Position numbers and translations under genes: made by a program | NCBI RefSeq assembly: GCF_021216675.1 | Contig: NZ_CP086120.1 | Span: forward strand, 682,001 to 746,000 | From: Streptomyces gobiensis | GTDB lineage: Bacteria > Actinomycetota > Actinomycetes > Streptomycetales > Streptomycetaceae | Direction: 5' to 3' | Length of the DNA stretch: 64,000 nucleotides | Part shown: piece after piece, positions 32,433 to 41,215 of the stretch | Numbering within the stretch: position 1 is the first letter of the stretch | Layout: each line of letters starts with the position of its first letter | Notes under the pieces: generated by a model | Databases searched by the model: none | Seen by the model: the letters and a program-made list of their open reading frames with translations, nothing else | What the model was told of the DNA's origin: nothing

Positions 32433-33079
32433 CAAAGCGTCTCAATCCAGTTGGTCAGCAGCTGGGCACCGGCATCGCCGGACTTCTCGGGGTGGAACTG
32501 AGTGGCCCACAGCGGGCCGTTCTCCACCGCGGCGACAAAGCGCTCACCGTGCGTGGACCAGGTGACCTTCGGCGCGCGGATCCTGGGGTTGGTGATCTCC
32601 AGCTCCCAGCCGTGTACGGCATAGGAGTGGACGAAGTAGTAGCGGGCGTCCCTGTCCAGGCCCGCGAAGAGCTGGGAGTCGGCGGGGGCCTCAACGGTGT
32701 TCCAGCCCATATGCGGGACGACATCGGCCTTCAGCGGTCCGACCGTGCCGGGCCACTCGTCCAGGCCTTCGGTCTCGACGCCGTGCTCGATGCCACGGCT
32801 GAAGAGGACCTGCATGCCGACGCAGACGCCCAGGACCGGGCGGCCACCGGCCAGCCGGCGCTCCACCACCCAGTCACCGCGGGCTTCCGTCAGCCCGGCC
32901 ATACAGGCGGCGAAGGCGCCGACCCCGGGGACCATGAGCCCATCGGCGGCCATGGCCTTGTCATAGTCACGGGTGATCTCGACGTCCGCGCCGACCCGGG
33001 CGAGAGCCCGCTCGGCGGAGCGGACATTGCCGAAGCCGTAGTCGAAGACGACGACGTTCTTGCTCACGGCCTTGCTCAT
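32432..33079 (-). CDS. hisH: Imidazole glycerol phosphate synthase, glutamine amidotransferase
   Basis: 215-aa class I glutaminase that feeds ammonia to HisF. Nucleophile Cys86 in [11 protein letters not shown]; His and Glu of the triad in [12 protein letters not shown] at 33079 chosen: it overlaps the stop of the small membrane-protein gene (ATGA) and fits the family start, while the longer upstream reading does not. Confidence 0.97.
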   Translation of the reverse strand: MSKAVSKNVVVFDYGFGNVRSAERALARVGADVEITRDYDKAMAADGLMVPGVGAFAACMAGLTEARGDWVVERRLAGGRPVLGVCVGMQVLFSRGIEHGVETEGLDEWPGTVGPLKADVVPHMGWNTVEAPADSQLFAGLDRDARYYFVHSYAVHGWELEITNPRIRAPKVTWSTHGERFVAAVENGPLWATQFHPEKSGDAGAQLLTNWIETL

Positions 33080-33240
33080 GACCACACATCCAGTCGCAGA
33101 ATTCCGGCCAGCAGTGCCAGGGCGGAGCCGATGCCGAGCAGCACGATGACGCCCTTGGGCAACTGCTGCTTCCAGAAGGAGATGGCTCCGCCGAGGAGGA
33201 AGAGGCCCACGAAGATCAGCAGGGTGGAGACCGGGTTCAC
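33076..33240 (-). CDS. 54-aa membrane protein between hisB and hisH
   Basis: GTG at 33240 overlaps the hisB stop (GTGA) and its own stop overlaps the hisH start (ATGA), so it is translated as part of the his operon. Two hydrophobic helices (about 5-20 and 26-46) linked by a basic FWKQQLPKG loop, ending RLDVWS. No known histidine-pathway role; a membrane anchor or unrelated passenger are both possible. An 84-aa reading starting at 33330 overlaps hisB and is less likely. Confidence 0.8.
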   Translation of the reverse strand: MNPVSTLLIFVGLFLLGGAISFWKQQLPKGVIVLLGIGSALALLAGILRLDVWS

Positions 33241-33830
33241 AGCGCGCCCTTGGTGGACGGGATGCCGGTCTGCCGGGGATCGATCTCGCTGGCGTAGCGC
33301 AGGGCCCGGGCGAGCGCCTTGAACTGGCACTCCACGATGTGGTGGGCGTTGCGTCCGTAGGGGACGTGGACATGCAGGGCGATCTGCGCCTGCGCGACGA
33401 AGGACTCCAGGATGTGCCGCGTCATGGTGGTGTCGTACTCCGGGCCGATCATCGGGGCCATGCCCTCGGGCTCGTTGTGCACCAGGTACGGACGGCCCGA
33501 CAGGTCGACGGTCACCTGGGCGAGGGACTCGTCCAGCGGTACCGAGGCGTTGGCGAAGCGCACGATGCCGCGCTTGTCGCCGAGCGCCTGCCGGAAGGCG
33601 GCGCCGAGAGCGAGCGAGGTGTCCTCGATGGTGTGGTGGCTGTCGATGTGCAGGTCGCCCTCGGTCTTGACGCCGAGGTCGAAGAGGCCGTGGCGACCGA
33701 GCTGGTCGAGCATGTGGTCAAAGAAGCCGACGCCTGTCGACACATCGACCTTCCCGGTGCCGTCGAGGTTGAGCTCGACGACCACGGAGGTCTCTTTGGT
33801 GGTGCGCTCCACGCGGCCGGTGCGGCTCAT
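33237..33830 (-). CDS. hisB: Imidazoleglycerol-phosphate dehydratase
   Basis: 197-aa manganese enzyme, monofunctional (no HisB-N phosphatase domain). Metal-binding histidines in [28 protein letters not shown], and [21 protein letters not shown]. Overlaps hisC by 4 bp (ATGA) and the small membrane gene at its stop. Confidence 0.97.
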   Translation of the reverse strand: MSRTGRVERTTKETSVVVELNLDGTGKVDVSTGVGFFDHMLDQLGRHGLFDLGVKTEGDLHIDSHHTIEDTSLALGAAFRQALGDKRGIVRFANASVPLDESLAQVTVDLSGRPYLVHNEPEGMAPMIGPEYDTTMTRHILESFVAQAQIALHVHVPYGRNAHHIVECQFKALARALRYASEIDPRQTGIPSTKGAL

Positions 33831-34942
33831 TGCTTGTTCTCCTTTGTTACTGCGCGCACCGCGTCAAGGAACGCGTCGTTCTCGGCCGGGGTGCCCGCGG
33901 TGACCCGCAGCCAGCCCGGTACACCGTTGTCCCGTACCAGCACACCGTGGTCCAGCAGGGCCTGCCATGTCGCGTGCGCGTCGTCGAAGCGGCCGAACTG
34001 TACGAAGTTGGCGTCGGACTCGGTGACCGCGCAGCCGATCGCGCGCAGCTCGCTGACGAGCCGGTCCCGTTCGGCCTTGAGCTGTTCCACATAGCCGAGC
34101 AGCGTATCGGTGTGCTCCAGCGCGGCGAGCGCGGTGGCCTGGGTGACAGCGGACAGATGGTACGGCAGGCGCACCAGCTGTACGGCGTCCACGACGGCCG
34201 GGTCGGCGGCGAGGTAGCCCAGCCGCAGTCCCGCGGCGCCGAAGGCCTTGGACATGGTGCGGGAGAGCACCAGGTTGGGGCGGCCCTCGATGAGCGGCAG
34301 CAGGGACGGCCGATGGCTGAACTCGCCGTACGCCTCATCGATGATCACCAATGCCCCGGGCCCGCCCTTGGCGGCCTGCGCGGCCTCGTAGAGGGCGAGC
34401 ACCGTCCCGGCGTCGACCGCCGTGCCGGTGGGGTTGTTCGGCGAGCAGATGAAGACCACATCGGGTTTGCGCTCGGCGATGGTCCGCCGGGCCGCCTCGA
34501 GGTCGATGGTGAAGTCGTCGTTGCGCGGGCCCGAGAGCCAGCCGGTGCCGGTACCGCGTGCGATGAGGGCGTGCATGGAGTACGAGGGCTCGAAGCCCAG
34601 CGCGGTGCGGCCGGGCCCGCCGAACGCCTGGAGCAGCTGCTGCAGGATCTCGTTGGAGCCGTTGGCAGCCCAGACGCCCGCCATACCGACGCTGTGCCCG
34701 GCGGTACGGGTGAGGTAGGCGGCCAGCTCGGTGCGGAGCTGGACCGCGTCCCGGTCCGGGTAGCGGTTGAGGTCACGGGCAGCCTCGGTGACCCGTTCGG
34801 CGATGCGGGCCACCAGCGCGGGGGGCAGCGGATACGGGTTCTCGTTGGTGTTCAGCCGTACGGGGACGTCGATCTGCGGCGCTCCGTACGGGGACTTGCC
34901 GCGCAGCTCGTCCCTGATGGGGAGATCGTCAATGCCGGTCAC
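33827..34942 (-). CDS. hisC: Histidinol-phosphate aminotransferase
   Basis: 371-aa PLP aminotransferase, class I/II. PLP lysine in [16 protein letters not shown]; cofactor Asp/Tyr region in [14 protein letters not shown]-terminal Arg in [10 protein letters not shown]. The GTG start directly abuts the hisD stop (0 bp) and the stop overlaps hisB. Confidence 0.97.
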   Translation of the reverse strand: MTGIDDLPIRDELRGKSPYGAPQIDVPVRLNTNENPYPLPPALVARIAERVTEAARDLNRYPDRDAVQLRTELAAYLTRTAGHSVGMAGVWAANGSNEILQQLLQAFGGPGRTALGFEPSYSMHALIARGTGTGWLSGPRNDDFTIDLEAARRTIAERKPDVVFICSPNNPTGTAVDAGTVLALYEAAQAAKGGPGALVIIDEAYGEFSHRPSLLPLIEGRPNLVLSRTMSKAFGAAGLRLGYLAADPAVVDAVQLVRLPYHLSAVTQATALAALEHTDTLLGYVEQLKAERDRLVSELRAIGCAVTESDANFVQFGRFDDAHATWQALLDHGVLVRDNGVPGWLRVTAGTPAENDAFLDAVRAVTKENKQ

Positions 34943-36289
34943 TTACCGGGGCACCTTCCAGTCGAACCTGGCCTTCAGCGCGGCGCCGTGTGCGGGCAGA
35001 TCCTCCGCCTCGGCGAGGGTCACCACATGGTGGGCGACCTCGGCGAGAGCGTCTCGGGTGTAGTCCACGACATGGATGCCGCGCAGGAAGGACTGCACGG
35101 AGAGGCCGGAGGAGTGGCAGGCACAGCCGCCGGTGGGCAGCACATGGTTGGATCCGGCGCAGTAGTCGCCGAGTGAGACCGGCGCGTAGGTGCCGACGAA
35201 GATGGCACCGGCGTTCCGTACCCGGGCGGCGACCGCGGCGGCGTCCGCCGTGTGGATCTCCAGGTGCTCGGCGCCGTAGGCGTCGACGACCGCCAGGCCC
35301 TGTGCCAGATCATCGACGAGGACGATGCCGGACTGCCGCCCGGCCAGCGCCTCGCTGATCCGCTCCTGGTGCTTGGTGGCGGCGACCTGGGTCGTCAGCT
35401 CGGCCTCGACGGCCTGCACCAGTGCCTCGGAATCGGTGACGAGGACCGCGGCGGCGAGGGTGTCGTGCTCGGCCTGGCTGATCAGGTCGGCGGCGACATG
35501 GGCCGCGTCGGCGGTGTCGTCGGCGAGGATGGCGATCTCGGTCGGGCCTGCCTCGGCGTCGATGCCGATACGTCCCTTGAGGAGCCGCTTGGCGGCGGCG
35601 ACCCAGATATTGCCGGGCCCGGTGACGAGCTGTACGGGGCGGCACTCCTCGGTGCCGTAGGCGAACATGGCGATGGCCTGGGCGCCACCGGCCGCGTAGA
35701 CCTCGTCGACGCCCAGCAGGGCGCAGGCGGCGAGGATGGCCGGGTGCGGCAGCCCCCTGCCCCAGTCGTTCGGCGGGGCGGCCTGCGGGGGCGAGGTGAC
35801 GGCGAGCGAGCCGACGCCCGCCTCCTGTGCGGGCACGACGTTCATCACGACCGACGACGGGTAGACGGCGTTGCCGCCCGGTACGTAGAGCCCGACGCGC
35901 TCGACCGGCACCCAGCGCTCCGTGACCGTGCCGCCCGGCACGACCTTGACGGTGGAGTCGGTGCGGCGCTGCTCGCGGTGGACGATACGGGCCCGCCGGA
36001 TGGACTCCTCCAGGGCGGCCCGTACAGCCGGGTCCAGCTCTTCCAGGGCCTTGGCCAGCGCTGCGGCCGGTACCCGGGTCCGGTCGATCCGTACGCCGTC
36101 GAACCGCTCCGCGTATTCGATCAGTGCCGCGGTGCCACGATGATGGACGTCCTCGCAGATGGGCCGCACCTTCTCCAGGGCGGCCTCGACATCGAGCTCG
36201 GCACGGGGCAGCAGGTCGCGGTCGATCCCGCCGCCGGCGGAGACGGCACCGCGTAGATCGATTCGGGCCAGGGAAATAGATCGCAGCAC
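34943..36289 (-). CDS. hisD: Histidinol dehydrogenase
   Basis: 448-aa zinc enzyme that oxidises histidinol to histidine in two NAD steps. Motifs: [47 protein letters not shown], and zinc/active-site region SNHVLPTGG. First gene of the hisD-C-B-x-H-priA-ridA-F operon. A tandem operator-like repeat (36331-36366) lies about 40 bp upstream of the start. Confidence 0.97.
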   Translation of the reverse strand: MLRSISLARIDLRGAVSAGGGIDRDLLPRAELDVEAALEKVRPICEDVHHRGTAALIEYAERFDGVRIDRTRVPAAALAKALEELDPAVRAALEESIRRARIVHREQRRTDSTVKVVPGGTVTERWVPVERVGLYVPGGNAVYPSSVVMNVVPAQEAGVGSLAVTSPPQAAPPNDWGRGLPHPAILAACALLGVDEVYAAGGAQAIAMFAYGTEECRPVQLVTGPGNIWVAAAKRLLKGRIGIDAEAGPTEIAILADDTADAAHVAADLISQAEHDTLAAAVLVTDSEALVQAVEAELTTQVAATKHQERISEALAGRQSGIVLVDDLAQGLAVVDAYGAEHLEIHTADAAAVAARVRNAGAIFVGTYAPVSLGDYCAGSNHVLPTGGCACHSSGLSVQSFLRGIHVVDYTRDALAEVAHHVVTLAEAEDLPAHGAALKARFDWKVPR

Positions 36290-36330
36290 GCATCCAGTCT
36301 CTCAGACCGATTCCGCTGGCCGTGCGCTGT

Positions 36331-36366
36331 ATCAATGCGTGATACAGGATCAATGCGTGATACAGG
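36331..36366. promoter_or_regulatory. Tandem 18-bp repeat, candidate operator upstream of hisD
   Basis: Two exact copies of ATCAATGCGTGATACAGG side by side (36331-36348 and 36349-36366). Each contains a partial palindrome TATCA-n5-TGATA (the second copy is GATCA at its left end), like a repressor dimer site, spaced 18 bp centre to centre, roughly two helical turns less 3 bp. They lie in the 150-bp gap between divergent hisD and the 36440 gene, where a repressor could act on either. Not a match I can assign to a known regulator. Confidence 0.6.
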
Positions 36367-36439
36367 TGTCGGATGCCAGCGCTGACCGATAGCGTTCCCC
36401 TTGTCACTCGGTGAGACCAAGGGGGTTGGGGGGTCCGGT

Positions 36440-38065
36440 GTGAACGAACCGCTCGATCATGGCGAACCGCCTGCCGAGCTGCGGCTGACCACCGCGGAGT
36501 GGGGCATGTGGCAGGCCTTCCGGAACGGCAGCAGACACGACTTACGGACCGGGGATCCGGCGCGCGACGACCCGGGCAGCGACCAGGTGTGGGGGCCGCA
36601 GCGCACCGTGCGGGCCCGGGTCATCGCGCTGCTGCTGCTGCACGGGCCGTCACCCCGGCTGGGGCGGGTGGCCTCACTGCATCTGTCCGGGGCGCTGATC
36701 ACCGGCAGGCTGGATCTGTCCGGGGGAATTGTTCATCCCTACTTCGAGCTGAAGCACTGCCGCTTCGAGGAAGAGGTGCTGCTGCCCGAGTGCCGGATGA
36801 CCACCGGCCGGATGATCGACTGCCATATCCCCCGGCTGGAGGCGGCCCGGATCACCACGGACGGCGATCTGTATCTGGCCCGCTGCACCATCCCGGACGG
36901 TATACGGCTCACCGACGCCACCATCGGCACCGATCTGATGCTCAATGAGGTGACGGTCGGCAGTGGGCGGCGGGTCCGGGCGATCTCGGCCGATGGGCTG
37001 ACCGTGGCCCAGGATGTGCAGGCCAGTCTGCTGATGTGCGGCGGGGAACTCAGCATGCGCGGAGCGCGGATCGGCGGCTCGCTGTTCATGTACGGCAGCG
37101 TGCTGCGCAATCACCAGGGAGGGTACGCGCTGCACGCCCCACAGCTGCAGGTGGCCCGCTTCGCGCACTTCGCCTCCGTCGGCCCCGCCACCTTGCAGTA
37201 CACCCTGGGCACCACCCCGCCCACCGGGGCCCACTATCGCCCGGCCACCCCCTGCGCCAGCGGCTCATCGGAGCAGCGGGCCAGGCGGTTCTCCTGCACC
37301 GGCGGGGTGAAGCTGGACGACGGACGCTTCGGGGACTCGCTCGTCCTGGACGGCGCCCGCTTTGAACTGGAGCGGGATCAGGAGCTCTCGCTGCGCCGCG
37401 TGCAGACCCCGGAGCTGTGCTTCACCCCGGAGCGGCCGCAGCGTGGCCGGGTGGTGCTGTCGGGGGCCTCGGTCGGCAATCTGGTGGACAAGATGACCAG
37501 TTGGCCGATGCATGAGGGGCTGTGGATGGCCGGCTTCAGCTACGAGCATCTGATACCGATCGGTCCCTTCCCGCTGGCACGGCGGCTGCAGTGGGTGGCG
37601 ACCGCGACTCCCGAGTACTCCCCGGAACCGTATGAGCAGCTGGCCCATGTCCTGCGCAACAGCGGGGAGGACGCGGACGCACGCACCGTGCTGCTGGCCA
37701 AGCACCGCAGACGCCGCGAGACGCTGTCCCCGGTGGGCAAGATGTGGGGCTATCTGCAGGACTGGACCGTGGCCTACGGCTACCGTCCCGGCCAGGCGGC
37801 GCTGTGGATGGCCGTGCTGTGGGCCTCGGGCACGCTGTACTTCGGCTCACACCCGCCGGAGCCGCGTATCGAGGATGAGGCCCCGCACTGGAACGCCGCG
37901 ATCTACGCTCTCGATCTGCTACTGCCCGTCATCCATCTCGGATACGACACGGCATGGAAACCCGGGGGGCACTATCAGTGGGTGGCGGTGACGCTGATCC
38001 TGACGGGGTGGATCCTGGCGACGACGGTCGCCGCGGGGGCGACCCGGCTGCTGCGGCGGCAGTAG
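36440..38065 (+). CDS. Beta-helix-like protein with C-terminal membrane helices
   Basis: 541 aa. After a helical N-terminus (TTAEWGMWQAFRNG), residues about 80-220 show regularly spaced short strands with repeats of the kind LDLSGG...HCRFEEEVLLPECRMT and ISADGLTVAQDVQAS, suggesting a right-handed beta-helix of pentapeptide/bactofilin type. Near residues 390-440 is a helical segment (LAHVLRNSGEDADARTVLLAK), then two or three membrane helices to the end. Databases usually label such proteins membrane-associated oxidoreductase, but no cofactor motif is visible. GTG 36440 chosen with a G-rich ribosome site; a TTG at 36401 is possible. Confidence 0.7.
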   Translation: MNEPLDHGEPPAELRLTTAEWGMWQAFRNGSRHDLRTGDPARDDPGSDQVWGPQRTVRARVIALLLLHGPSPRLGRVASLHLSGALITGRLDLSGGIVHPYFELKHCRFEEEVLLPECRMTTGRMIDCHIPRLEAARITTDGDLYLARCTIPDGIRLTDATIGTDLMLNEVTVGSGRRVRAISADGLTVAQDVQASLLMCGGELSMRGARIGGSLFMYGSVLRNHQGGYALHAPQLQVARFAHFASVGPATLQYTLGTTPPTGAHYRPATPCASGSSEQRARRFSCTGGVKLDDGRFGDSLVLDGARFELERDQELSLRRVQTPELCFTPERPQRGRVVLSGASVGNLVDKMTSWPMHEGLWMAGFSYEHLIPIGPFPLARRLQWVATATPEYSPEPYEQLAHVLRNSGEDADARTVLLAKHRRRRETLSPVGKMWGYLQDWTVAYGYRPGQAALWMAVLWASGTLYFGSHPPEPRIEDEAPHWNAAIYALDLLLPVIHLGYDTAWKPGGHYQWVAVTLILTGWILATTVAAGATRLLRRQ

Positions 38066-38095
38066 CCGGATCGTGAGGCTTTAGGCTGGCCGATT

Positions 38096-38857
38096 GTGAC
38101 CACCACGCGCCTTCCGCTCTTTCCGCTCAACTCCGTGCTGTTCCCGGGGCTCGTGCTGCCACTGAACATCTTCGAGCACCGCTATCGCGCCCTGATGCGC
38201 GATCTGCTGGAGATCCCCGAGGATGAGCCGCGCCGTTTTGGTGTCGTCGCGATCCGGGACGGCCGCGAGGTCGCTTCCACGGCCATCGGGCTGCCGGAGG
38301 GCACGCCGATGCCCGATCCCGGACCGGCCGCCGGATTCGGCCCGGACCCGATCACGTCCTTCTACACCGTGGGTTGTATCGCCGATGCCTCCACGATCCG
38401 GGAGCAGGAGACCGCACCCGGTGAGGAGGAGAGCGGCGGCTATGAGGTGCTGGCCACCGGCACCACCCGGTTCCGGCTGCTGTCGGTCGACTCCAGCGGT
38501 CCGTATCTCGTGGGTGAGATCGAGGAGCTGCCGGAGGACAGCGGTGAGGGCGCGGGTGCGCTGGCCTCGGGAGTGCTGCGCGCCTTCCGTGCCTACCAGA
38601 AGCAGCTGGCCGGAGCCCGTGAGCGGACCCTGGCGGCCGGGCAGGAGCTGCCGGAAGAGCCGTCCGTGGTGTCCTATCTGGTCGCCGCCGCGACGGTCCT
38701 GGACACCCCGGCGAAACAGCGGCTGCTGCAGGCCCCGGACACCGCGACGCGGCTGGCGGAGGAGCTGAAGATGCTGCGCCGCGAGACCGCGTTGATCGGT
38801 AAGCTGCCCTCGCTTCCGGCGGTGGACTTCACCCGCCAGCCGACGAGCCCCAACTGA
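38096..38857 (+). CDS. LON substrate-binding-domain protein
   Basis: 253-aa stand-alone N-terminal domain of Lon, without ATPase or protease. Start TTRLPLFPLNSVLFPGLVLPLNIFEHRYR is diagnostic. The rest is a helical bundle (about 150-240). Role unknown, possibly substrate recognition for another protease. Nine bp before the YbaK gene, so likely co-transcribed. Confidence 0.93.
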   Translation: MTTTRLPLFPLNSVLFPGLVLPLNIFEHRYRALMRDLLEIPEDEPRRFGVVAIRDGREVASTAIGLPEGTPMPDPGPAAGFGPDPITSFYTVGCIADASTIREQETAPGEEESGGYEVLATGTTRFRLLSVDSSGPYLVGEIEELPEDSGEGAGALASGVLRAFRAYQKQLAGARERTLAAGQELPEEPSVVSYLVAAATVLDTPAKQRLLQAPDTATRLAEELKMLRRETALIGKLPSLPAVDFTRQPTSPN

Positions 38858-38866
38858 TGGCGAGCG

Positions 38867-39379
38867 ATGGCGAACACCAAGAAGAATCAGCAGCAGAAGA
38901 AGCAGCCCGGCGGCACTCCGGCGACGGTCGCCGCGACCCGGGCCGGGGTGGCGTTCACGGTCTACTCCTATGAGCACGATCCGGCCGCCGCGTCCTATGG
39001 CGAGGAGGCCGCGCGGGCGCTGGGGATCGATCCCGCTCAGGTCTTCAAGACCCTGGTCGCCGAGGTCGACGGCGCGCTGACCGTCGCGGTTGTCCCGGTT
39101 TCCGGCTCGCTTGACCTCAAGGCGCTCGCGGCGGCCGTTGGCGGCAAGCGGGCGACGCTGGCCGACCCGGCGCTGGCGGAGCGTACGACGGGATATGTAC
39201 GGGGCGGGATCTCGCCGATCGGTCAGCGCAAGCGGCTGGCCACGGTGATCGATGCCTCGGCGGGTGAGCACGCCACGGTCTGCGTCTCGGCTGGCCGCCG
39301 GGGGCTGGAGATCGAGCTGGCCCCCGCGGATCTGGTCACCCTCACGGAAGCGGTCCTGGCCCGGGTGAGCCGGGGGTAA
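38867..39379 (+). CDS. ybaK: YbaK/EbsC-type aminoacyl-tRNA deacylase
   Basis: 170 aa, Cys-tRNA(Pro) deacylase that hydrolyses cysteine mischarged by ProRS. Signature: YSYEHDP, GEEAARALGIDPAQVFKTLVAE with catalytic Lys in QVFKTL, GYVRGGISPIGQRKRLATVID. A basic, Gln/Lys-rich 20-residue N-terminus precedes the fold. Runs on from the LON gene. Confidence 0.93.
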   Translation: MANTKKNQQQKKQPGGTPATVAATRAGVAFTVYSYEHDPAAASYGEEAARALGIDPAQVFKTLVAEVDGALTVAVVPVSGSLDLKALAAAVGGKRATLADPALAERTTGYVRGGISPIGQRKRLATVIDASAGEHATVCVSAGRRGLEIELAPADLVTLTEAVLARVSRG

Positions 39380-39388
39380 GTCCCCTGT

Positions 39389-39414
39389 GCCGGACGGGCA
39401 TGAGCCCGTCCGGC
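39389..39414 (+). terminator. Hairpin after ybaK, shared Streptomyces repeat type
   Basis: Perfect 11-bp stem (39389-39399 with 39404-39414, loop ATGA) followed by GCTTGAGGAC. GCCCGTCCGGCGCTTGAGGA is a sequence type I recall as recurring at gene ends in Streptomyces genomes. Confidence 0.7.
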
Positions 39415-39448
39415 GCTTGAGGACTGGGGGAGGGTTAGGGGAAAACCC

Positions 39449-39477
39449 TTTACGGGGTCAGCCCGTTCGGCTACGAC
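39449..39477 (+). promoter_or_regulatory. Candidate promoter of the bL37 gene
   Basis: TTTACG (39449-39454), 17-bp spacer, TACGAC (39472-39477), six bases before the ATG at 39484. Transcription would begin at or next to the A of the ATG, giving a leaderless mRNA; this agrees with the absence of a ribosome site. Confidence 0.45.
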
Positions 39478-39483
39478 CTAGGT

Positions 39484-39558
39484 ATGTCGAAGCGAACGCG
39501 CAAGCGTAAGTGGCGTATCCGCAAGGGCCGTGCGAACCACGGCAGGCGGCCCGCGTAG
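39484..39558 (+). CDS. Ribosomal protein bL37
   Basis: 24-aa, highly basic protein: starts MSKRTRKRKW and ends in RANHGRRPA. Mycobacterial bL37, found in 50S ribosome structures, has the same size and the same C-terminal ANHG(K/R)RP ending. The gene is far below usual length cutoffs. No Shine-Dalgarno is visible, and a -10-like TACGAC lies six bases upstream, so a leaderless transcript is likely. It ends 7 bp before the convergent 39566 gene. Confidence 0.8.
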   Translation: MSKRTRKRKWRIRKGRANHGRRPA

Positions 39559-39565
39559 GGCCAGG

Positions 39566-40234
39566 CTACGGGGCGGGCGGCGGGCCCCACTGGGGATACG
39601 GCTGGGGCTGCGGCGCGGGATCGCGGGGACCGAAGAAGGCCGTGGCGACCAGGTGGGTCGCCAGCGCCGCCAGGGGCCAGCACAGCAGCGCCACCGTGGC
39701 GGCCAGCTCCAGCGGGCCGTCAAAGACACCGCCCCGGCCCGCTGCCTCGGCCCGCGCCGACAGATCCTGGCCGGGCCCGAGCCATACGCCCAGCCGCCAG
39801 GCGAGCACGGATCCCAGCAACCCGCCCAGCGCCAGACCGATGACCATGCCCATGCCGCCGCTCCTGCGGGCCAGAAACACCAGCAGCCCGGTCACGGCGC
39901 CCACCCCCAGCGCGAGCAGCGCGAAGGTGCCGTCAACGCCGATGGCCTCCTGACTCTCACCGTTCCTGAGATAGGCCTTCTCGCCATCCGAGATATACGG
40001 AACCCTGGGGGCCAGCCAGAGCCACAGCAGTCCGAGCGCCACTCCGGCCAGGGACACCAGGAACGCGACCAGCAGCACATCGCGCAGCTCGCCCCGCCCG
40101 GGTGTCTCCGGCGGAGCGGAGTCCACGGGCCCTCCGGGCCCCTCCCCCTCGGGCGGGTGGTGGGCCCAGGGGTCGTACGGCTGCGACGGCTGCGAGCGGC
40201 CGTGCTGTGGCGAGGAGGGCGTCGGTACGGTCAC
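39566..40234 (-). CDS. DUF2567-like membrane protein
   Basis: 222 aa: Pro/Ser-rich cytosolic N-terminus (about 55 residues), four membrane helices (about 56-78, 105-125, 133-152 and 185-205), and a Pro-rich C-terminus (PQPQPYPQWGPPPAP). GTG at 40234 chosen (TVPTPSSPQHG); a 489-aa reading back to 41035 runs antisense-like through the permease and is not real. Function unknown. Stop is convergent with bL37. Confidence 0.75.
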   Translation of the reverse strand: MTVPTPSSPQHGRSQPSQPYDPWAHHPPEGEGPGGPVDSAPPETPGRGELRDVLLVAFLVSLAGVALGLLWLWLAPRVPYISDGEKAYLRNGESQEAIGVDGTFALLALGVGAVTGLLVFLARRSGGMGMVIGLALGGLLGSVLAWRLGVWLGPGQDLSARAEAAGRGGVFDGPLELAATVALLCWPLAALATHLVATAFFGPRDPAPQPQPYPQWGPPPAP

Positions 40235-40302
40235 ACCGCCATCGTGCCAGGCCCGGTCTGATGTTCGTAAATGCCGGGGTGTCCCTTCCCCCGTACGGCT
40301 GA

Positions 40303-41127
40303 TCAGCGGACGGCGGCCCGGCGGTACGCCCAGGTCGCCAGGGCCAGCGCGGCCACCCCGACCACCGCGCAGATTCCCAGGTTGACCGCGACCCGGCCCC
40401 AGTCCGGGCTGGTCCGGAGGGCCGCCGCGAGCGCTTCGACCCCGTAGGTGGAGGGCAGCAGATCCCGCACCCACTGAACCGGCTGCGGCAGCCGGGCGGC
40501 GGGCAGCACGCCCAGCAGCAGCGCGGCGGACATGCCCAGCTGCCCGCAGAGCGTGGCGAGCTCCTGACGTGGTGCGAGCAGCCCCAGCGCCGCGCCCAGA
40601 CCGGCCAGCGCGGCCCCGGCCAGTGGGATCACCACCAGCAGCACCCACAGCCCGCCCAGCGGCAGCTGGAAGAGCAGACCGCCGACGACAGCGGTGACGA
40701 TCACTCCCGGCACGGTGAAGGAGGCATACGCGGCGGCCGCCCCCAGCACCACGGCGGCGGGCGGCACCGGCAGGGTGGCGTAGTGGTCGAGCCCACCGGA
40801 GGCCCGTAGCTGCCCGAAGTACTGGGCGAGCAGATTCAGCGCGACAAACGCCACGACCAGCACGCTCGACCCGGCGACGACCGCCCGCGCCTCCTCGCCC
40901 GGCCCGCCGGCCACCACGCCGCGCATCAGGACCATGATGCCGATGGACTGGAAGGTCGCCACGAACAGGAGCGGGATCCGGGCCACCCGGGCCCGGGAGA
41001 GCTGCGCCCGGTAGATGGCGCCGAGCGCGGGCCACAGCCGCGCCCGCGGTGCGAGCTCGGCCACGATCGCCCGCTCGGCGCCCTCGATGGGAGCCGGTGC
41101 CACCACCTGGGCGGAGAGTGCGCTCAC
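40303..41127 (-). CDS. ABC-2 type transporter permease
   Basis: 274 aa with six predicted membrane helices after a 30-residue cytosolic start. Typical ABC-2 layout; the helical segment ending LLPSTYGVEALAAALR resembles the conserved loop before the last helices. Works with the ATPase encoded upstream as an exporter of unknown substrate. Its GTG start overlaps the stop of a decayed second copy of the ATPase tail, not of the ATPase itself. Confidence 0.88.
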   Translation of the reverse strand: MSALSAQVVAPAPIEGAERAIVAELAPRARLWPALGAIYRAQLSRARVARIPLLFVATFQSIGIMVLMRGVVAGGPGEEARAVVAGSSVLVVAFVALNLLAQYFGQLRASGGLDHYATLPVPPAAVVLGAAAAYASFTVPGVIVTAVVGGLLFQLPLGGLWVLLVVIPLAGAALAGLGAALGLLAPRQELATLCGQLGMSAALLLGVLPAARLPQPVQWVRDLLPSTYGVEALAAALRTSPDWGRVAVNLGICAVVGVAALALATWAYRRAAVR

Positions 41128-41190
41128 GCCGTCACCAGACCCTCCGTACAGTCACCGAGCACCAGACAGACATCCTCCAGGCTCGGCGAC
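41124..41190 (-). pseudogene. Remnant duplicate of the ABC ATPase C-terminus
   Basis: Reads PSLEDVCLVLGDCTEGLVTA then stop, in frame, with the stop overlapping the permease GTG (GTGA). It parallels the real ATPase ending PSLEDVYLALGGSTDGLVRV. The two DNA copies (41132-41188 and 41224-41280) align over 57 bp with seven differences. It looks like the original gene end left behind after the ATPase end was replaced or duplicated. Confidence 0.8.
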
Positions 41191-41215
41191 AGACCCAGCC
41201 CAGCGCCGTAAACCC

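Noticed and set aside
33076..33330. 84-aa version of the small his-operon protein
   Set aside because: First 30 residues are within hisB and not membrane-like; the GTG overlapping the hisB stop is better.
39566..41035. 489-aa extension of the DUF2567-like gene
   Set aside because: The extra part lies within the ABC-2 permease gene in another frame; a GTG at 40234 gives a sensible protein.
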